Of a stretch of DNA of 64,000 bases, positions 8,220 through 17,535 are shown one piece after another. Position 1 is the first letter of the stretch. Each line of letters starts with the position of its first letter. The notes under the pieces were generated by a model. The model did not search any database and had not been told where the DNA came from. It saw nothing but the letters and a program-made list of their open reading frames with translations. The DNA is from JAXGXT01 sp040772665 (GTDB lineage: Bacteria > Bacillota > Clostridia > Lachnospirales > Anaerotignaceae). The stretch lies in NCBI GenBank assembly GCA_040772665.1, contig JAXGXT010000006.1:1-64000 (forward strand), in the 5' to 3' direction. Position numbers and translations under genes: made by a program.

Positions 8220-8864
8220 TTAAATGTAAACACACATAATAAGCATCCAAAGATAAGCACAAGTCTTTGGCAACATCAACATACCAAGCTTTGGATTTTT
8301 ATGAACCCAAAACACCACAGGAATGTAAAACCCAAAACTTAAAACAATTGCAAGCCACATATAGTTCACTGCATCAACTCTTCCCATATTAAACAGAAAA
8401 AGAAGTGCAACTGCTCCACCCAATATTAAAAAAGGCAAATTTCTATATATTCCCCACTTAACAGAAGGGCATGGATCAAGCCAACGATTTTGCGGCATAA
8501 AACAAAGAATAATTCTAACAAAAGCAAGCAAGTAAACAACAATTGTAAAACTGCTTTCATATCCAAAAAGGCTTAAACCAAACTCCCATAAAATCACATA
8601 AAAGACAGTCATGGTTACAGAGGTGACAAGTTTTCCAAATCCCATTGCTTTTCCAAATCGGTTATTATCTTTAGTAAAAATATAAGAAATTCTTGGAATA
8701 AGATGAAATGAATCTCCAAAACCAAGCAAAAGGGCCATAGCAGCTGAAGGACTTTTAATCCCTCCCTTTATCAAAAGATAAACCCCTATTGAAAACACCG
8801 CAAAAAGATAAATAATGTCAAAAGCCGCCTCCACCATTCCAAAGACACGTTTTGACGAAGTCAT
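8220..8864 (-). CDS. Integral membrane protein of unknown function
   Basis: A 214-residue hydrophobic protein with about six to seven membrane helices, beginning near residues 10-33 (FDIIYLFAVFSIGVYLLIKG) and spaced through the whole chain. The only polar stretches are short loops, including FMPQNRWLDPCPSVKWGIYRN near 115-137. I do not recognise a named family. Its start overlaps the end of the DUF454 gene by four bases (ATGA), so the two are translationally coupled, and catalase follows 54 bases downstream. Confidence 0.75.
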   Translation of the reverse strand: MTSSKRVFGMVEAAFDIIYLFAVFSIGVYLLIKGGIKSPSAAMALLLGFGDSFHLIPRISYIFTKDNNRFGKAMGFGKLVTSVTMTVFYVILWEFGLSLFGYESSFTIVVYLLAFVRIILCFMPQNRWLDPCPSVKWGIYRNLPFLILGGAVALLFLFNMGRVDAVNYMWLAIVLSFGFYIPVVFWVHKNPKLGMLMLPKTCAYLWMLIMCVYI

Positions 8865-9238
8865 TTTTTCTTAGCCTCCTTCGGCTTTGCAATATAGAGA
8901 ATATGCATTGTAACGCAACCCCCAATAACGCTAAGCATTAAAAAGGCCCAAAGCTTTCCCATGGCAATCATGGAAATAATAAGCATTCCCCATAAAAAAA
9001 CAAGGCTTTTAATAACTGTTTTTTTCGAAAGTCCATCACCGTTATGATAGCCCTCGTAATATTCATTAAAAAAATTAATTTTCAAAATTTTTTCTCTTAA
9101 TTTCGGAGTTCCGCTAAGACACCCTACACCAGCCAGAACAAAAGGCGTGGTAGGCAAAATAGGAACAAAGACCCCAACAACACCAAGACTCAAAAGCAGA
9201 AATCCGGCAGCTGTAAGCAAAATTGTGCGAATACCCAT
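8861..9238 (-). CDS. DUF454 (YbaN-like) small membrane protein
   Basis: 125 residues with an N-terminal hairpin of membrane helices and the family signature GVFVPILPTTPFVLAGVGCL at about 22-41, then a charged middle (SGTPKLREKILK) and two further helices. This is the layout of inner-membrane YbaN/DUF454 proteins, whose role is unknown. GGGAGATG precedes the ATG. It is first gene of a unit with the 214-residue membrane protein and perhaps katA, behind a TTGACA promoter. Confidence 0.85.
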   Translation of the reverse strand: MGIRTILLTAAGFLLLSLGVVGVFVPILPTTPFVLAGVGCLSGTPKLREKILKINFFNEYYEGYHNGDGLSKKTVIKSLVFLWGMLIISMIAMGKLWAFLMLSVIGGCVTMHILYIAKPKEAKKK

Positions 9239-9302
9239 AATTCATCTCCCGTCTGATTTTCCTGCTTTAAAACGCAAGTTCTATTAAGTTAGTATACTAC
9301 TA

Positions 9303-9331
9303 AATTTAAACTATTTTTATATTTTTGTCAA
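9303..9331 (-). promoter_or_regulatory. Promoter of the DUF454 - membrane protein (- katA) unit
   Basis: TTGACA and TAAATT on the minus strand are 17 bases apart, 65 bases before the DUF454 ATG. A dyad TTAGT-N5-ACTAA at about 9290-9304 overlaps the -10 and start region and could be an operator. Confidence 0.6.
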
Positions 9332-9364
9332 TTCATAGTTAAACATGGCTTAAATTGTCTTTAA

Positions 9365-10435
9365 TTAAACCACTTTGTTGCGGCCTGTTTTTTTAGCACA
9401 ATATAGTGCATCATCTGAATCATGAAGAAGAGTTGCTGGGTCGTTTGTTTTGTCAGGATATGAGCCGACACCAACAGAAACTGTTATCACGATTTTTTTA
9501 TCATTTTCTATTATAAAAAGCGCATCTTCAACAGATTTTCTTATTCTTTCAGCAATTGTGACTGCATTTTGATAATTACAATTTGGGAGAATAACAGCAA
9601 ACTCCTCTCCCCCTTTTCTCGAAACAACATCAAATGAACGACAGGCTCTTAAAAGAATTTCGCCTAATTGTTTTAATACCATATCCCCAGAGCCGTGACC
9701 ATATGTGTCATTAACCTTTTTGAAAAAATCAATATCAATCATAAGAAGGGAAAGGCTCTCGTTTCTTTCCATTGCCCTTTCGGAATATTCGTTAAGAGTT
9801 TTATCGAAAGTTCGTACATTATAAAGCCCTGTAAGAAAATCTCTTTGAGATTCTTCTCTGAATTTTGAATACATTCTGTTTGTTTTATGTATGTATAAAA
9901 GTATAAAATAAAGAATTATAGACAAAAACATTGTGCTTAAAATAAACATGGGTAAAATAGTTTCTAATATTTCTTCATCTTTAAAAATAATTAAAACCAC
10001 GGCAGATGAACATGGAAGGTTTATAGCACTCATAACCTTATATTTTTTTCTAAATCCCCAGTCTAACAAAGAAATTATGCTAAAAACAACACAAAGAAAA
10101 ATCATGTTTGTCATTGCCAAAGGTAAAACAGAGGAAGTTCCCATAATTCCAACTCTAAACACTATTAACATAGCAAGTGTTACAACAGCAGAAACCGGGC
10201 CGCAATATATTGCGGAAAGAAGAATTGGTATGGTTCTTAAATCGACGATAATACCTGTTGGAAAAGAAATGCCGTTAATCATAAGGGAGCTGCCTGTTAT
10301 TCCAAACAACACCCCCGCCAGCACCCTTTTCCACAATGGAGAACGTGAATCTATTTCATGTGTGCCAAAAAACTGACTGCTAAGATAAACAAAAGCTATA
10401 AGAATGCACCCATTAACAAATAGTGAATTAATCAT
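9365..10435 (-). CDS. Membrane diguanylate cyclase with a 5TMR-LYT sensor domain
   Basis: Makes cyclic di-GMP from two GTP. The first half (about residues 1-185) is a bundle of membrane helices of the LytS/YhcK five-helix receptor type, with LRTIPILLSAIYCGPVSA. The C-terminal GGDEF domain begins near FLTGLYNVRTFD and carries the active-site GGEEF (275-279 from the chosen start). An inhibitory I-site RSFD is placed exactly five residues before it, so product inhibition is expected. I chose the ATG at 10435 because GGGGTGAT lies just upstream; an ATG at 10480 has no ribosome site. It stands alone, with no c-di-GMP effector in the window. Confidence 0.92.
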   Translation of the reverse strand: MINSLFVNGCILIAFVYLSSQFFGTHEIDSRSPLWKRVLAGVLFGITGSSLMINGISFPTGIIVDLRTIPILLSAIYCGPVSAVVTLAMLIVFRVGIMGTSSVLPLAMTNMIFLCVVFSIISLLDWGFRKKYKVMSAINLPCSSAVVLIIFKDEEILETILPMFILSTMFLSIILYFILLYIHKTNRMYSKFREESQRDFLTGLYNVRTFDKTLNEYSERAMERNESLSLLMIDIDFFKKVNDTYGHGSGDMVLKQLGEILLRACRSFDVVSRKGGEEFAVILPNCNYQNAVTIAERIRKSVEDALFIIENDKKIVITVSVGVGSYPDKTNDPATLLHDSDDALYCAKKTGRNKVV

Positions 10436-10644
10436 ATTATCACCCCATTGTTTTAAAATCAAATATCTTTTATTAATCATATCATAATAAATAAAAAAAA
10501 TATAGCATGTTACATAATTTATTTTATTTTTAACTGAATTTTAACCAGAATTTCTTGCTGTTAAAACTATATTTTAAATACTTTTAAGTTTTTTAAGTTA
10601 ATTTAATTTTTTTATTAGCTTTTTTTACTATATTTTTATATTAT

Positions 10645-10676
10645 AAAAGGACGAATACAAATATATTCGTCCTTTT
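10645..10676 (-). terminator. Terminator downstream of yqeY
   Basis: AAAAGGACGAATA and TATTCGTCCTTTT form a perfect 13-bp stem just after the yqeY stop. It could also act on the other strand. Confidence 0.85.
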
Positions 10677-10686
10677 AAATGTTTTC

Positions 10687-11133
10687 TTATTTAGTAAGTC
10701 TTTGCTTAATAAAGGTGCTAACGATTTTATTATCAGCTCTTCCTTTCACCTTCGGTGTAATAAGAGCCATAACCTTACCCATGTCTTTCATGGTTTCCGC
10801 TTTAACTTCATTTATAGCATCATCAACAATCTTTTTAATTTCTTCTTCGCTAAGCTGCTCAGGCAGATAACCAAGCAAAATTTTTATTTCCTCGTTAAGA
10901 TCATCTATTAAATCCGTTCTGCCGCTTTTTTCAAAATCCGGCAGCGAGTCACGGCGTTTTTTAAGCTCTTTTGAAATAACCTCAAGAACACCCTCATCGT
11001 CAAGCTCAACTTTTTTGTCTTTTTCAATCTGAAGCACAGCACCACGAACCAGCTGAATTGTATTCTTGCGAATAGTTTCCTTGTTTTTCATGGCTTCTTT
11101 CATATTCTGTAAAAGAGTATCTTTTAAAGACAT
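10687..11133 (-). CDS. yqeY: GatB/YqeY domain protein
   Basis: A 148-residue all-helical protein matching YqeY, which resembles the C-terminal tRNA-binding domain of the amidotransferase subunit GatB. Recognisable are MSLKDTLLQNMKEAMKNK at the start, the central PDFEKSGRTDLI and LLGYLPEQLSEEEI, and the closing MGKVMALITPKVKGRAD. The biochemical role is not settled. It follows rpsU by 24 bases, the usual Firmicutes arrangement. Confidence 0.93.
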   Translation of the reverse strand: MSLKDTLLQNMKEAMKNKETIRKNTIQLVRGAVLQIEKDKKVELDDEGVLEVISKELKKRRDSLPDFEKSGRTDLIDDLNEEIKILLGYLPEQLSEEEIKKIVDDAINEVKAETMKDMGKVMALITPKVKGRADNKIVSTFIKQRLTK

Positions 11134-11157
11134 AGTAATCTTCCTTTTAAGCTGAAA

Positions 11158-11334
11158 TTATTTGAACTTACGCTTTCTTGCAGCCTCTGATTTCTTTTTA
11201 CGTTTTACGCTTGGCTTATCATAATGTTCTCTTTTACGAACTTCACCCATAATACCATCTCTGGCACAATTTCTTTTAAAACGACGAAGAGCGCTATCTA
11301 AGGTTTCATTCTCTTTAATTTTTACCTCTGACAT
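11158..11334 (-). CDS. rpsU: 30S ribosomal protein S21
   Basis: 58 residues starting MSEVKIKENETLDSALRRFK and ending in a highly basic tail (KRKKKSEAARKRKFK), a full-length match to bacterial S21. This small subunit protein helps the 30S particle pair with mRNA leaders. AGGGAGGG lies 6 bases upstream of the ATG. It is cotranscribed with yqeY. Confidence 0.96.
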   Translation of the reverse strand: MSEVKIKENETLDSALRRFKRNCARDGIMGEVRKREHYDKPSVKRKKKSEAARKRKFK

Positions 11335-11452
11335 GAATTTCCCTCCCTTCGATTACCAATATACCTGTGAGGAGGATATTTATTTACCCTATTTCACATA
11401 CTATAGAATTATACACAAATTCAAGTCCATAGTCAACAGAATTTGTTTTATT

Positions 11453-13675
11453 TCAACCTTTATTTTTAACCATTACAGGTTTTACAGCAACAAATCCAAG
11501 AGGCGGAATTTTTATTGTAATGCTGTTTTCACATCTGTTGCAGGGAGTTTTGTTATTTATTAATGTTCCCAAATTTATTCTTCCCGTTCCGCCAAACTTT
11601 ATTTCATCGCTGTTAAAAACTTCAATATAATCTAAATCTGTGTGAACTCCTATACTATGGTTTTCATAGGGGGTTTCAGTAAAGTTACACACAACTGAAA
11701 TCTGTTCATTTCTATCTTTTGAGAACCTTGTAAAAGCAATAATACTTCTTTCGTTATCATCACATTCTATCCACTCAAAGCCTTCGGGAGAAAAATCTCT
11801 TTCCCAAAGAGTTTTATTTGAAATATAAAAAGCATTAAGCTCTCTTATATACTCTTGCAAGTTTTTATGGTCATCATCTTCTAAAATGTGCCAATCAAGA
11901 CTTCTTGCCTCGCTCCATTCAGAATACTGCCCTATTTCATTTCCCATAAACATAAGCTTTTTGCCGGGATGGCTATACATAAAACCATATGCCGTTCTAA
12001 GGTTCGCAAACTTCTGCCATCTGTCCCCGGGCGCTTTATAAAGCATAGAGCCTTTCATGTGAACAACCTCGTCATGAGAAAGAACAAGAACATAGTTTTC
12101 ACTAAAAGCATACATCATGCTAAAAGTTATATAGTTGTGGTGGAATTTTCTATGCACTGTTTCTTTTTTTAAATAACTTAAAAAATCGTTCATCCACCCC
12201 ATATTCCACTTAAACGTAAATCCAAGTCCGTCATGGGTTACACTTTTAGTGACTCCCTCCCAGCTTGTTGACTCCTCGGCAATCATCATAATTCCCTTAA
12301 AACTTCCGCTTATAACAGAATTCATATGCTTGATAAACTCAACAGCTTCAAGGTTTTCCCGTCCTCCATATTTGTTTGGAAGCCATTGTCCGTCTTTTCT
12401 GCAATAGTCAAGATACAACATGCTTGCAACAGCATCCACCCTAAGCCCGTCTATGTGATATTCTCTTATCCAAAAAAGTGCATTTGCAATAAGAAAATTC
12501 CTAACCTCGTCACGTCCGTAATTAAATATATATGTTCCCCATTCTGTGTGTTCTCCTTTTAATGGGTCTTCATGCTCATAAAGAGCTGTTCCGTCAAACC
12601 TTGCCAACCCGTGTGCATCCTTTGGAAAATGGGCAGGCACCCAGTCCATAATGACCCCTATTCCGTTTTGATGCAGCTTATCAACAAAAGCTTTAAACTC
12701 CAAAGGATTTCCATATCGGCTTGTGGGGGCATAATAACCTGTGACTTGGTATCCCCAGCTGCCATCAAAAGGATATTCTGTAACAGGCAAAAGCTCAACA
12801 TGAGTATAATTCATATCTTTAACATATTCTACAAGCTTATCTCCAAGCTCTTTATAGCTGAGAAATCTGTTTCCCTCCTCGGGCACACGCATCCAGCTTC
12901 CAAGATGAACCTCATAAATATTTACAGGACGGTTATATTTATCTGAGCTTTCTCTTTCTTCAATCCATTTTGAATCTTTCCATTCATATTCGTTTATATC
13001 AAAAACAACTGTTGCTGTATCAGGCCTTACTTCAAAAAAGTTTCCGTAAGGATCAATTTTATTTACAACCTGATTTTTATAATCCTTAACAGCATATTTA
13101 TAAATATCTCCTTGGCAAAGACCTGGCACAAAAAGTTCCCAAACTCCGCTGATGCCCAATTTTCTCATTATGTTTCTTCTTGCATCCCAGTTATTAAAAT
13201 TGCCCACAACACTTACGCTTTTTGCATTAGGTGCCCAGACGGCAAAAGATACTCCCTTTACCCCTTTTATTTCTTTAATATGAGAGCCAAGCTTTTCATA
13301 TATAAAATAGTGATTTCCGGCACCTAAAAGAAACCTGTCGTACTCTGTTATAATAGGCTCAAAAGTATATTGGTCTGCACTTATCCAAATATTTTCATTT
13401 CCAAAATCAACCTCTAAATAATAGTCGAAATATTTTGTTCTTTTAGGAATGGCAAGCTCAAAAAAACCATCTTCATGCACTTTTTCCAAAATAAACTTTT
13501 TATTACTTTTTGAATCAATAACACTGACACTTTCAGCACCTGGTATAAGTTGCCGAGCAACAAGAACCTTTTTCTTACCCAAAATCTCCTCATGCAGACC
13601 TAAAACATTATGAGGCTCAGCATATTCACATTTAAGCAATTTCATTATATCACCAATGTTTAATGAATAACCCAT
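11453..13675 (-). CDS. glgB: 1,4-alpha-glucan branching enzyme
   Basis: Adds alpha-1,6 branches to glycogen. The 740-residue protein has an N-terminal carbohydrate-binding module, a second beta-sandwich (CBM48, about 135-230; FAVWAPNAKSVSVVGNFNNW), a GH13 barrel from about 250 and a C-terminal sheet domain. The catalytic triad is visible: nucleophile D414 in DGLRVDAVASMLY, acid/base E467 in IAEEST and D535 in LSHDEVVHMKG. AAGGGTGAT precedes the ATG at 13675; a second ATG at 13645 also has GGTGAT upstream and is possible. It stands alone here; glgP lies 33 kb away and no ADP-glucose pyrophosphorylase or synthase is in the window. Confidence 0.97.
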   Translation of the reverse strand: MGYSLNIGDIMKLLKCEYAEPHNVLGLHEEILGKKKVLVARQLIPGAESVSVIDSKSNKKFILEKVHEDGFFELAIPKRTKYFDYYLEVDFGNENIWISADQYTFEPIITEYDRFLLGAGNHYFIYEKLGSHIKEIKGVKGVSFAVWAPNAKSVSVVGNFNNWDARRNIMRKLGISGVWELFVPGLCQGDIYKYAVKDYKNQVVNKIDPYGNFFEVRPDTATVVFDINEYEWKDSKWIEERESSDKYNRPVNIYEVHLGSWMRVPEEGNRFLSYKELGDKLVEYVKDMNYTHVELLPVTEYPFDGSWGYQVTGYYAPTSRYGNPLEFKAFVDKLHQNGIGVIMDWVPAHFPKDAHGLARFDGTALYEHEDPLKGEHTEWGTYIFNYGRDEVRNFLIANALFWIREYHIDGLRVDAVASMLYLDYCRKDGQWLPNKYGGRENLEAVEFIKHMNSVISGSFKGIMMIAEESTSWEGVTKSVTHDGLGFTFKWNMGWMNDFLSYLKKETVHRKFHHNYITFSMMYAFSENYVLVLSHDEVVHMKGSMLYKAPGDRWQKFANLRTAYGFMYSHPGKKLMFMGNEIGQYSEWSEARSLDWHILEDDDHKNLQEYIRELNAFYISNKTLWERDFSPEGFEWIECDDNERSIIAFTRFSKDRNEQISVVCNFTETPYENHSIGVHTDLDYIEVFNSDEIKFGGTGRINLGTLINNKTPCNRCENSITIKIPPLGFVAVKPVMVKNKG

Positions 13676-13738
13676 GGCACATCACCCTTTCGGCTTTTAG
13701 TAAGGCGCATTTTAAAAACTAATATTGTAGATTTTAAT

Positions 13739-13760
13739 ATTATAACTTTCTTGTTATAAT
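13739..13760. promoter_or_regulatory. Perfect 8-6-8 inverted repeat between divergent glgB and pepF
   Basis: ATTATAAC-TTTCTT-GTTATAAT. Each arm carries a TATAAT-like -10 hexamer facing outward, so a dimeric regulator bound here could affect both genes. It is near, but not, a PerR/Fur box. Confidence 0.4.
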
Positions 13761-13853
13761 TATTATACTTCAATTAACCTTTCATTTCCAGTACAATATT
13801 GAATATATTCCTAAAAAATGGTAACCTATTAATATAAGAAGGAGTGAGATTTT

Positions 13854-15614
13854 ATGACAGAAACAAACTGGAACCTTGATAAGCTTTACACAAGTCTTGA
13901 ATCAGAGGAATTTAAAAAAGATTTGAAAACTGCAGAAAATAAAATAGACCAGCTTTCACTGTGGTTAAATATTAATTTAAGCTCAAATAATGATATAACC
14001 AAAAAGCTTGAATTCTATATTGATTTTATCAACGAAACAGGCCTGACATTAAGCCGCCTTGGGGAATACTGCCAGCTTCTTTTAAGCACAGATTCTGAAA
14101 ACGCCAACGCACTTAGATCTTTAGAAACAATGGAAAACCTTGACTCAAAATTAAAGCCTTGTGAAACTAAATTTGCAAAATGGCTTTCCCAAATAAACAA
14201 TCTAAGCGAAGTTATAAACGATTCGCCTTTGCTTAGTGAACATAAATTTTTTCTTGAAGAAGTTAAAAATGAAAGTAAATATATTTTAAGCGAAGAAGAA
14301 GAGATAGTTATTTCAAAAATGCGTCAAACAGGTTCTCTTTCATGGGCAAAACTTTGGGATAGCATTACTTCGTCTTTGACAATAGAAATAAACGGAGAAA
14401 GCCATCCTCTTTCCTCTGTTAGAAACATGGCACACAGCAAAGATAAAAATTTGAGAAAAACTGCATATAATGCTGAACTTGAAGCATTAAAAAGTATATC
14501 AAAGCCTGCCGCCTCCGCTTTAAACAGTATAAAAGGAGAAGTTTTAACGTTGTCTGAAATGAGAGGATATTCATCACCTCTTAGTATGACGCTTTTAGAT
14601 TCTAAAATGGAATATGAAGTTTTAAATTCAATGCTTAATGCAATGAAAGATTATCAGCCTGTTCTTAGAAAATATCTTCACAAAAAAGCAAAAAGACTTG
14701 GGCATGAAAATGGTCTGCCTTTTTATGACCTTTTCGCACCTATGGGCGAAAGCGAAATGACTTTTAGCTATGAAGAGGCAAAGGAATTTATAATTACAAA
14801 CTTCAACAGCTTCAGCACAAACCTTGGTGATTATGCCAAAACGGCATTTGAAAACAGATGGATTGATGTTTTTCCAAAGGAGGGAAAAATGGGCGGAGCT
14901 TTTTGCTCCAACATACATTCTATAAAGGAGAGCCGAATTTTAACAAACTTCAGCGGAAATCTTAATGATGTTTTGACACTTGCACATGAACTGGGACATG
15001 GCTTTCACGGACATTGCCTTAAAGATGCCAGCTTTTTAAACAGCAACTATCCTATGCCTATTGCGGAAACAGCTTCGACTTTTTGTGAAACTCTTGTTAA
15101 AAATGCAGCTTTAAAAACTGTGTCAGATAAACAAAAACTTGTTATTTTGGAAAATGATATTTCAGATAATGTGCAAATAATAGTTGATATACTAAGCAGA
15201 TTTTTATTTGAAGATGAGGTGTTTAAAAGACGTGCACACGGCTCGGTTTCATCAGATGAGCTTTGCGAAATAATGCTTGATGCCCAAAACAAAACATATG
15301 GGGACGGATTAAATCCAAACATAAAACATAAGTATATGTGGGTGGTTAAACCCCATTATTACGACCCTGATTATAACTACTATAACTTCCCATATGCCTT
15401 CGGCTTGCTTTTTGCCAAAGGGTTATACAGCATATATCTAAAACAAGGCAGCAGTTTTGCAAAAGACTATGAAAAAATATTAGCCGCAACAGGCAATAAC
15501 AGCCACAAAGATATTGCCGCAATGGCAGGCATAGACATCACCAAACCTGAATTTTGGCAGTCTTCACTGAAAATTATAGAAAATGATGTGAACAAATATA
15601 TTGAACTGATTTAG
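13854..15614 (+). CDS. pepF: M3-family oligoendopeptidase (PepF type)
   Basis: Cytoplasmic zinc metallopeptidase cutting short peptides. The 586-residue length fits the PepF/M3B group. The zinc motif is H378-E-L-G-H382 within LAHELGHGFHGH, followed by the downstream glutamate region (AETASTFCETL). The N-terminal half is a helical domain characteristic of the family. AAGAAGGAGTGAG precedes the ATG. It is a single gene, divergent from glgB, and followed by a hairpin. Confidence 0.93.
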   Translation: MTETNWNLDKLYTSLESEEFKKDLKTAENKIDQLSLWLNINLSSNNDITKKLEFYIDFINETGLTLSRLGEYCQLLLSTDSENANALRSLETMENLDSKLKPCETKFAKWLSQINNLSEVINDSPLLSEHKFFLEEVKNESKYILSEEEEIVISKMRQTGSLSWAKLWDSITSSLTIEINGESHPLSSVRNMAHSKDKNLRKTAYNAELEALKSISKPAASALNSIKGEVLTLSEMRGYSSPLSMTLLDSKMEYEVLNSMLNAMKDYQPVLRKYLHKKAKRLGHENGLPFYDLFAPMGESEMTFSYEEAKEFIITNFNSFSTNLGDYAKTAFENRWIDVFPKEGKMGGAFCSNIHSIKESRILTNFSGNLNDVLTLAHELGHGFHGHCLKDASFLNSNYPMPIAETASTFCETLVKNAALKTVSDKQKLVILENDISDNVQIIVDILSRFLFEDEVFKRRAHGSVSSDELCEIMLDAQNKTYGDGLNPNIKHKYMWVVKPHYYDPDYNYYNFPYAFGLLFAKGLYSIYLKQGSSFAKDYEKILAATGNNSHKDIAAMAGIDITKPEFWQSSLKIIENDVNKYIELI

Positions 15615-15640
15615 TTTTAAATTTTTATTTCTATAATGCT

Positions 15641-15677
15641 TCACTAAAAGCCAATGATGTTCGTTGGCTTTTAGTGA
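15641..15677. terminator. Terminator between convergent pepF and phosphofructokinase genes
   Basis: TCACTAAAAGCCAA and TTGGCTTTTAGTGA form a perfect 14-bp stem with a 9-nt loop. A second, weaker hairpin built on TAAAGC/GCTTTA follows at about 15702-15732, ending in TTTTTT on the plus strand. Confidence 0.75.
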
Positions 15678-15734
15678 AAGCAAAGTCAAAAATTTTAATA
15701 ACCTAAAGCCAATGCATATCAGCTTTATGGTTTT

Positions 15735-16973
15735 TTAGCATAGATTTAAAAAGTCCTTTAAAATAAGGTGCTTTGGTATACCGCCTTCCATTGCATGGCT
15801 AACCTCGCCTTGTATAAGAGGTTTAAGATAATCCAATCCTTTTTGGCTTACTCCGTTTTTATTTTCATTCATATAATCTTTAGGAACTGTTTTTTCTTTG
15901 TTGGCTATATGCTCAATATCAGTTGATGTAAGACTAAGTCCATAAGATGCTCCTTTTTGCCTTTCGCTTGTAACCATAACACCGCTTTTTCCTTCAAAAG
16001 CTAACGCAACTGCCTTTTCACCAATCATAAAGCTCTCATTTATATCCCTTGCACTTAAAAGATGACCTGCACATCTTTGAAGAACATTAATCTCAACAGA
16101 ACGCACTTTAACATTCATGCGTGCTTTTATTTCCGCTTCTACATGCTTTGCCGCACCACCAAGCTGGCCATGACCAAAGCTGTCCTTTATTTCAGATTCG
16201 GAAATAAAGTTACCATCCTTATCCTTAATACCTTCCGAAACAACAATAACGATTTGTCTTTTTGTTTCTTGTATTTTTTCAATATCTTTAATAAGATTTT
16301 CATAATCAAAAATGTTTTCAGGAAGATATATTAAATCTGCACAAGGCCTGTCAAAATTATCTCTTGCAAGCCCTGCCGAAAGAGCAAGCCAGCCTGCATT
16401 TCTGCCCATAACCTCCACAACAACAATGCTGTCCATTTCATAAACAGCTGTGTCTGCGGCTATTTCCTTAACTGTTGTTGCAATGTATTTTGCCGCACTT
16501 CCAAAGCCCGGTGTATGGTCTATACACGTAAGGTCGTTATCTATTGTTTTTGGCACGCCAATAAAAGAAACATCTCCCCCGTTTATATTTTGATATTCTT
16601 TTAATTGTAAAATGGTGTCCATAGAATCGTTTCCGCCTATGTAGAAAAAATATTTAATGTTATGCTCTTCAAATACGGAAAAAAGTTTTTTTAAATCTTC
16701 TTGTCCCTCTTCACCTTTTTTAAGCTTATATCTGCAAGAGCCTAAAAAAGATGACGGTGTTGTTTTAAGAAGTTTAAGATTTTCGTCTTTATCAAGAATA
16801 TTTCTTAAATCAACAAGATTGTCTTTTAAAATCCCCTCTACACCATTCATTCCGCCATATATTTTGCCGATTGCAAAGTTGTTTTTTGCACCTTGATAAA
16901 CACCTGCCAAAGTTGCATTAATTGCGGCAGTAGGGCCGCCTGACTGGGCAATAAGACAGTTACCTATTTTCAT
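15735..16973 (-). CDS. pfp: 6-phosphofructokinase, probably pyrophosphate-dependent
   Basis: Phosphorylates fructose 6-phosphate in glycolysis. The 412-residue protein has the phosphofructokinase fold with AQSGGPTAAINA near the start, GGNDSMDT at 113-120 and PKTIDNDL at 141-148. The Lys in PKTIDND and the Asn-Asp in GGNDS replace the small residues of ATP-dependent enzymes (GGDGS, GTIDND), which is the mark of the PPi-using group. I chose the ATG at 16973, which is preceded by AAAGGATG; an ATG at 17006 would add 11 residues. It has its own promoter. Donor specificity is an inference from two motifs. Confidence 0.9.
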   Translation of the reverse strand: MKIGNCLIAQSGGPTAAINATLAGVYQGAKNNFAIGKIYGGMNGVEGILKDNLVDLRNILDKDENLKLLKTTPSSFLGSCRYKLKKGEEGQEDLKKLFSVFEEHNIKYFFYIGGNDSMDTILQLKEYQNINGGDVSFIGVPKTIDNDLTCIDHTPGFGSAAKYIATTVKEIAADTAVYEMDSIVVVEVMGRNAGWLALSAGLARDNFDRPCADLIYLPENIFDYENLIKDIEKIQETKRQIVIVVSEGIKDKDGNFISESEIKDSFGHGQLGGAAKHVEAEIKARMNVKVRSVEINVLQRCAGHLLSARDINESFMIGEKAVALAFEGKSGVMVTSERQKGASYGLSLTSTDIEHIANKEKTVPKDYMNENKNGVSQKGLDYLKPLIQGEVSHAMEGGIPKHLILKDFLNLC

Positions 16974-17041
16974 TTTTAAACACATCCTTTTTTTATTTAA
17001 AACCATAATCTCAAAACATTCAATTATTAAATATATATCTT

Positions 17042-17070
17042 ATAATACTAAATAATCAAACAAAAATCAA
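17042..17070 (-). promoter_or_regulatory. Promoter of the phosphofructokinase gene
   Basis: TTGATT and TATTAT on the minus strand, 17 bases apart, about 70 bases before the chosen start. Confidence 0.55.
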
Positions 17071-17253
17071 ACCTTGACTATTGCCAAAAATATCAAAACC
17101 CTTTGAACCGTTACCCATTTTCTTTGTAAAAACTTAGACTGGGTAATGGCAAAAATAAATTCAGAAAATTTACAGCCAAAATTTGTAAAGCAATGTGGTT
17201 ACACGGCTTTATAAACACTTTGACACCACTAATTTTATTTTCAGCATGAAAAA

Positions 17254-17277
17254 AGCCGTAAATCTAAATTTACGGCT
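17254..17277 (-). terminator. Terminator of the tRNA-Asp/tRNA-Val operon
   Basis: AGCCGTAAAT pairs with ATTTACGGCT around a 4-nt loop, followed on the minus strand by TTTTT, five bases after tRNA-Val. Confidence 0.92.
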
Positions 17278-17281
17278 GATA

Positions 17282-17354
17282 TGGGAGTTACAGGGCTCGA
17301 ACCTGTGACATCTTGCTTGTAAGGCAAGCGCTCTCCCAGCTGAGCTAAACTCCC
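17282..17354 (-). tRNA. tRNA-Val (anticodon TAC)
   Basis: 73-nt cloverleaf: acceptor GGGAGTT/AACTCCC with discriminator A, anticodon stem CTTGC/GCAAG around CTTACAA (TAC), T loop GGTTCGAGCCC. CCA is not encoded. Confidence 0.96.
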
Positions 17355-17361
17355 ATATTAA

Positions 17362-17435
<74 letters not shown>

Positions 17436-17473
17436 AAATAATTTTTGGCTTTCTAATGTTGCTGACAAAGAAT

Positions 17474-17502
17474 ATATTAACATATAATTTATTCCTCGTC
17501 AA
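17474..17502 (-). promoter_or_regulatory. Promoter of the tRNA operon
   Basis: TTGACG and TAATAT on the minus strand separated by 17 bases, 38 bases before tRNA-Asp. Confidence 0.75.
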
Positions 17503-17535
17503 CAACTTTTTCTATTTTTTCAAATATTACATCAT

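Noticed and set aside
9933..10376. A 147-codon plus-strand open frame
   Set aside because: It is antisense to the membrane part of the diguanylate cyclase and has no ribosome site.
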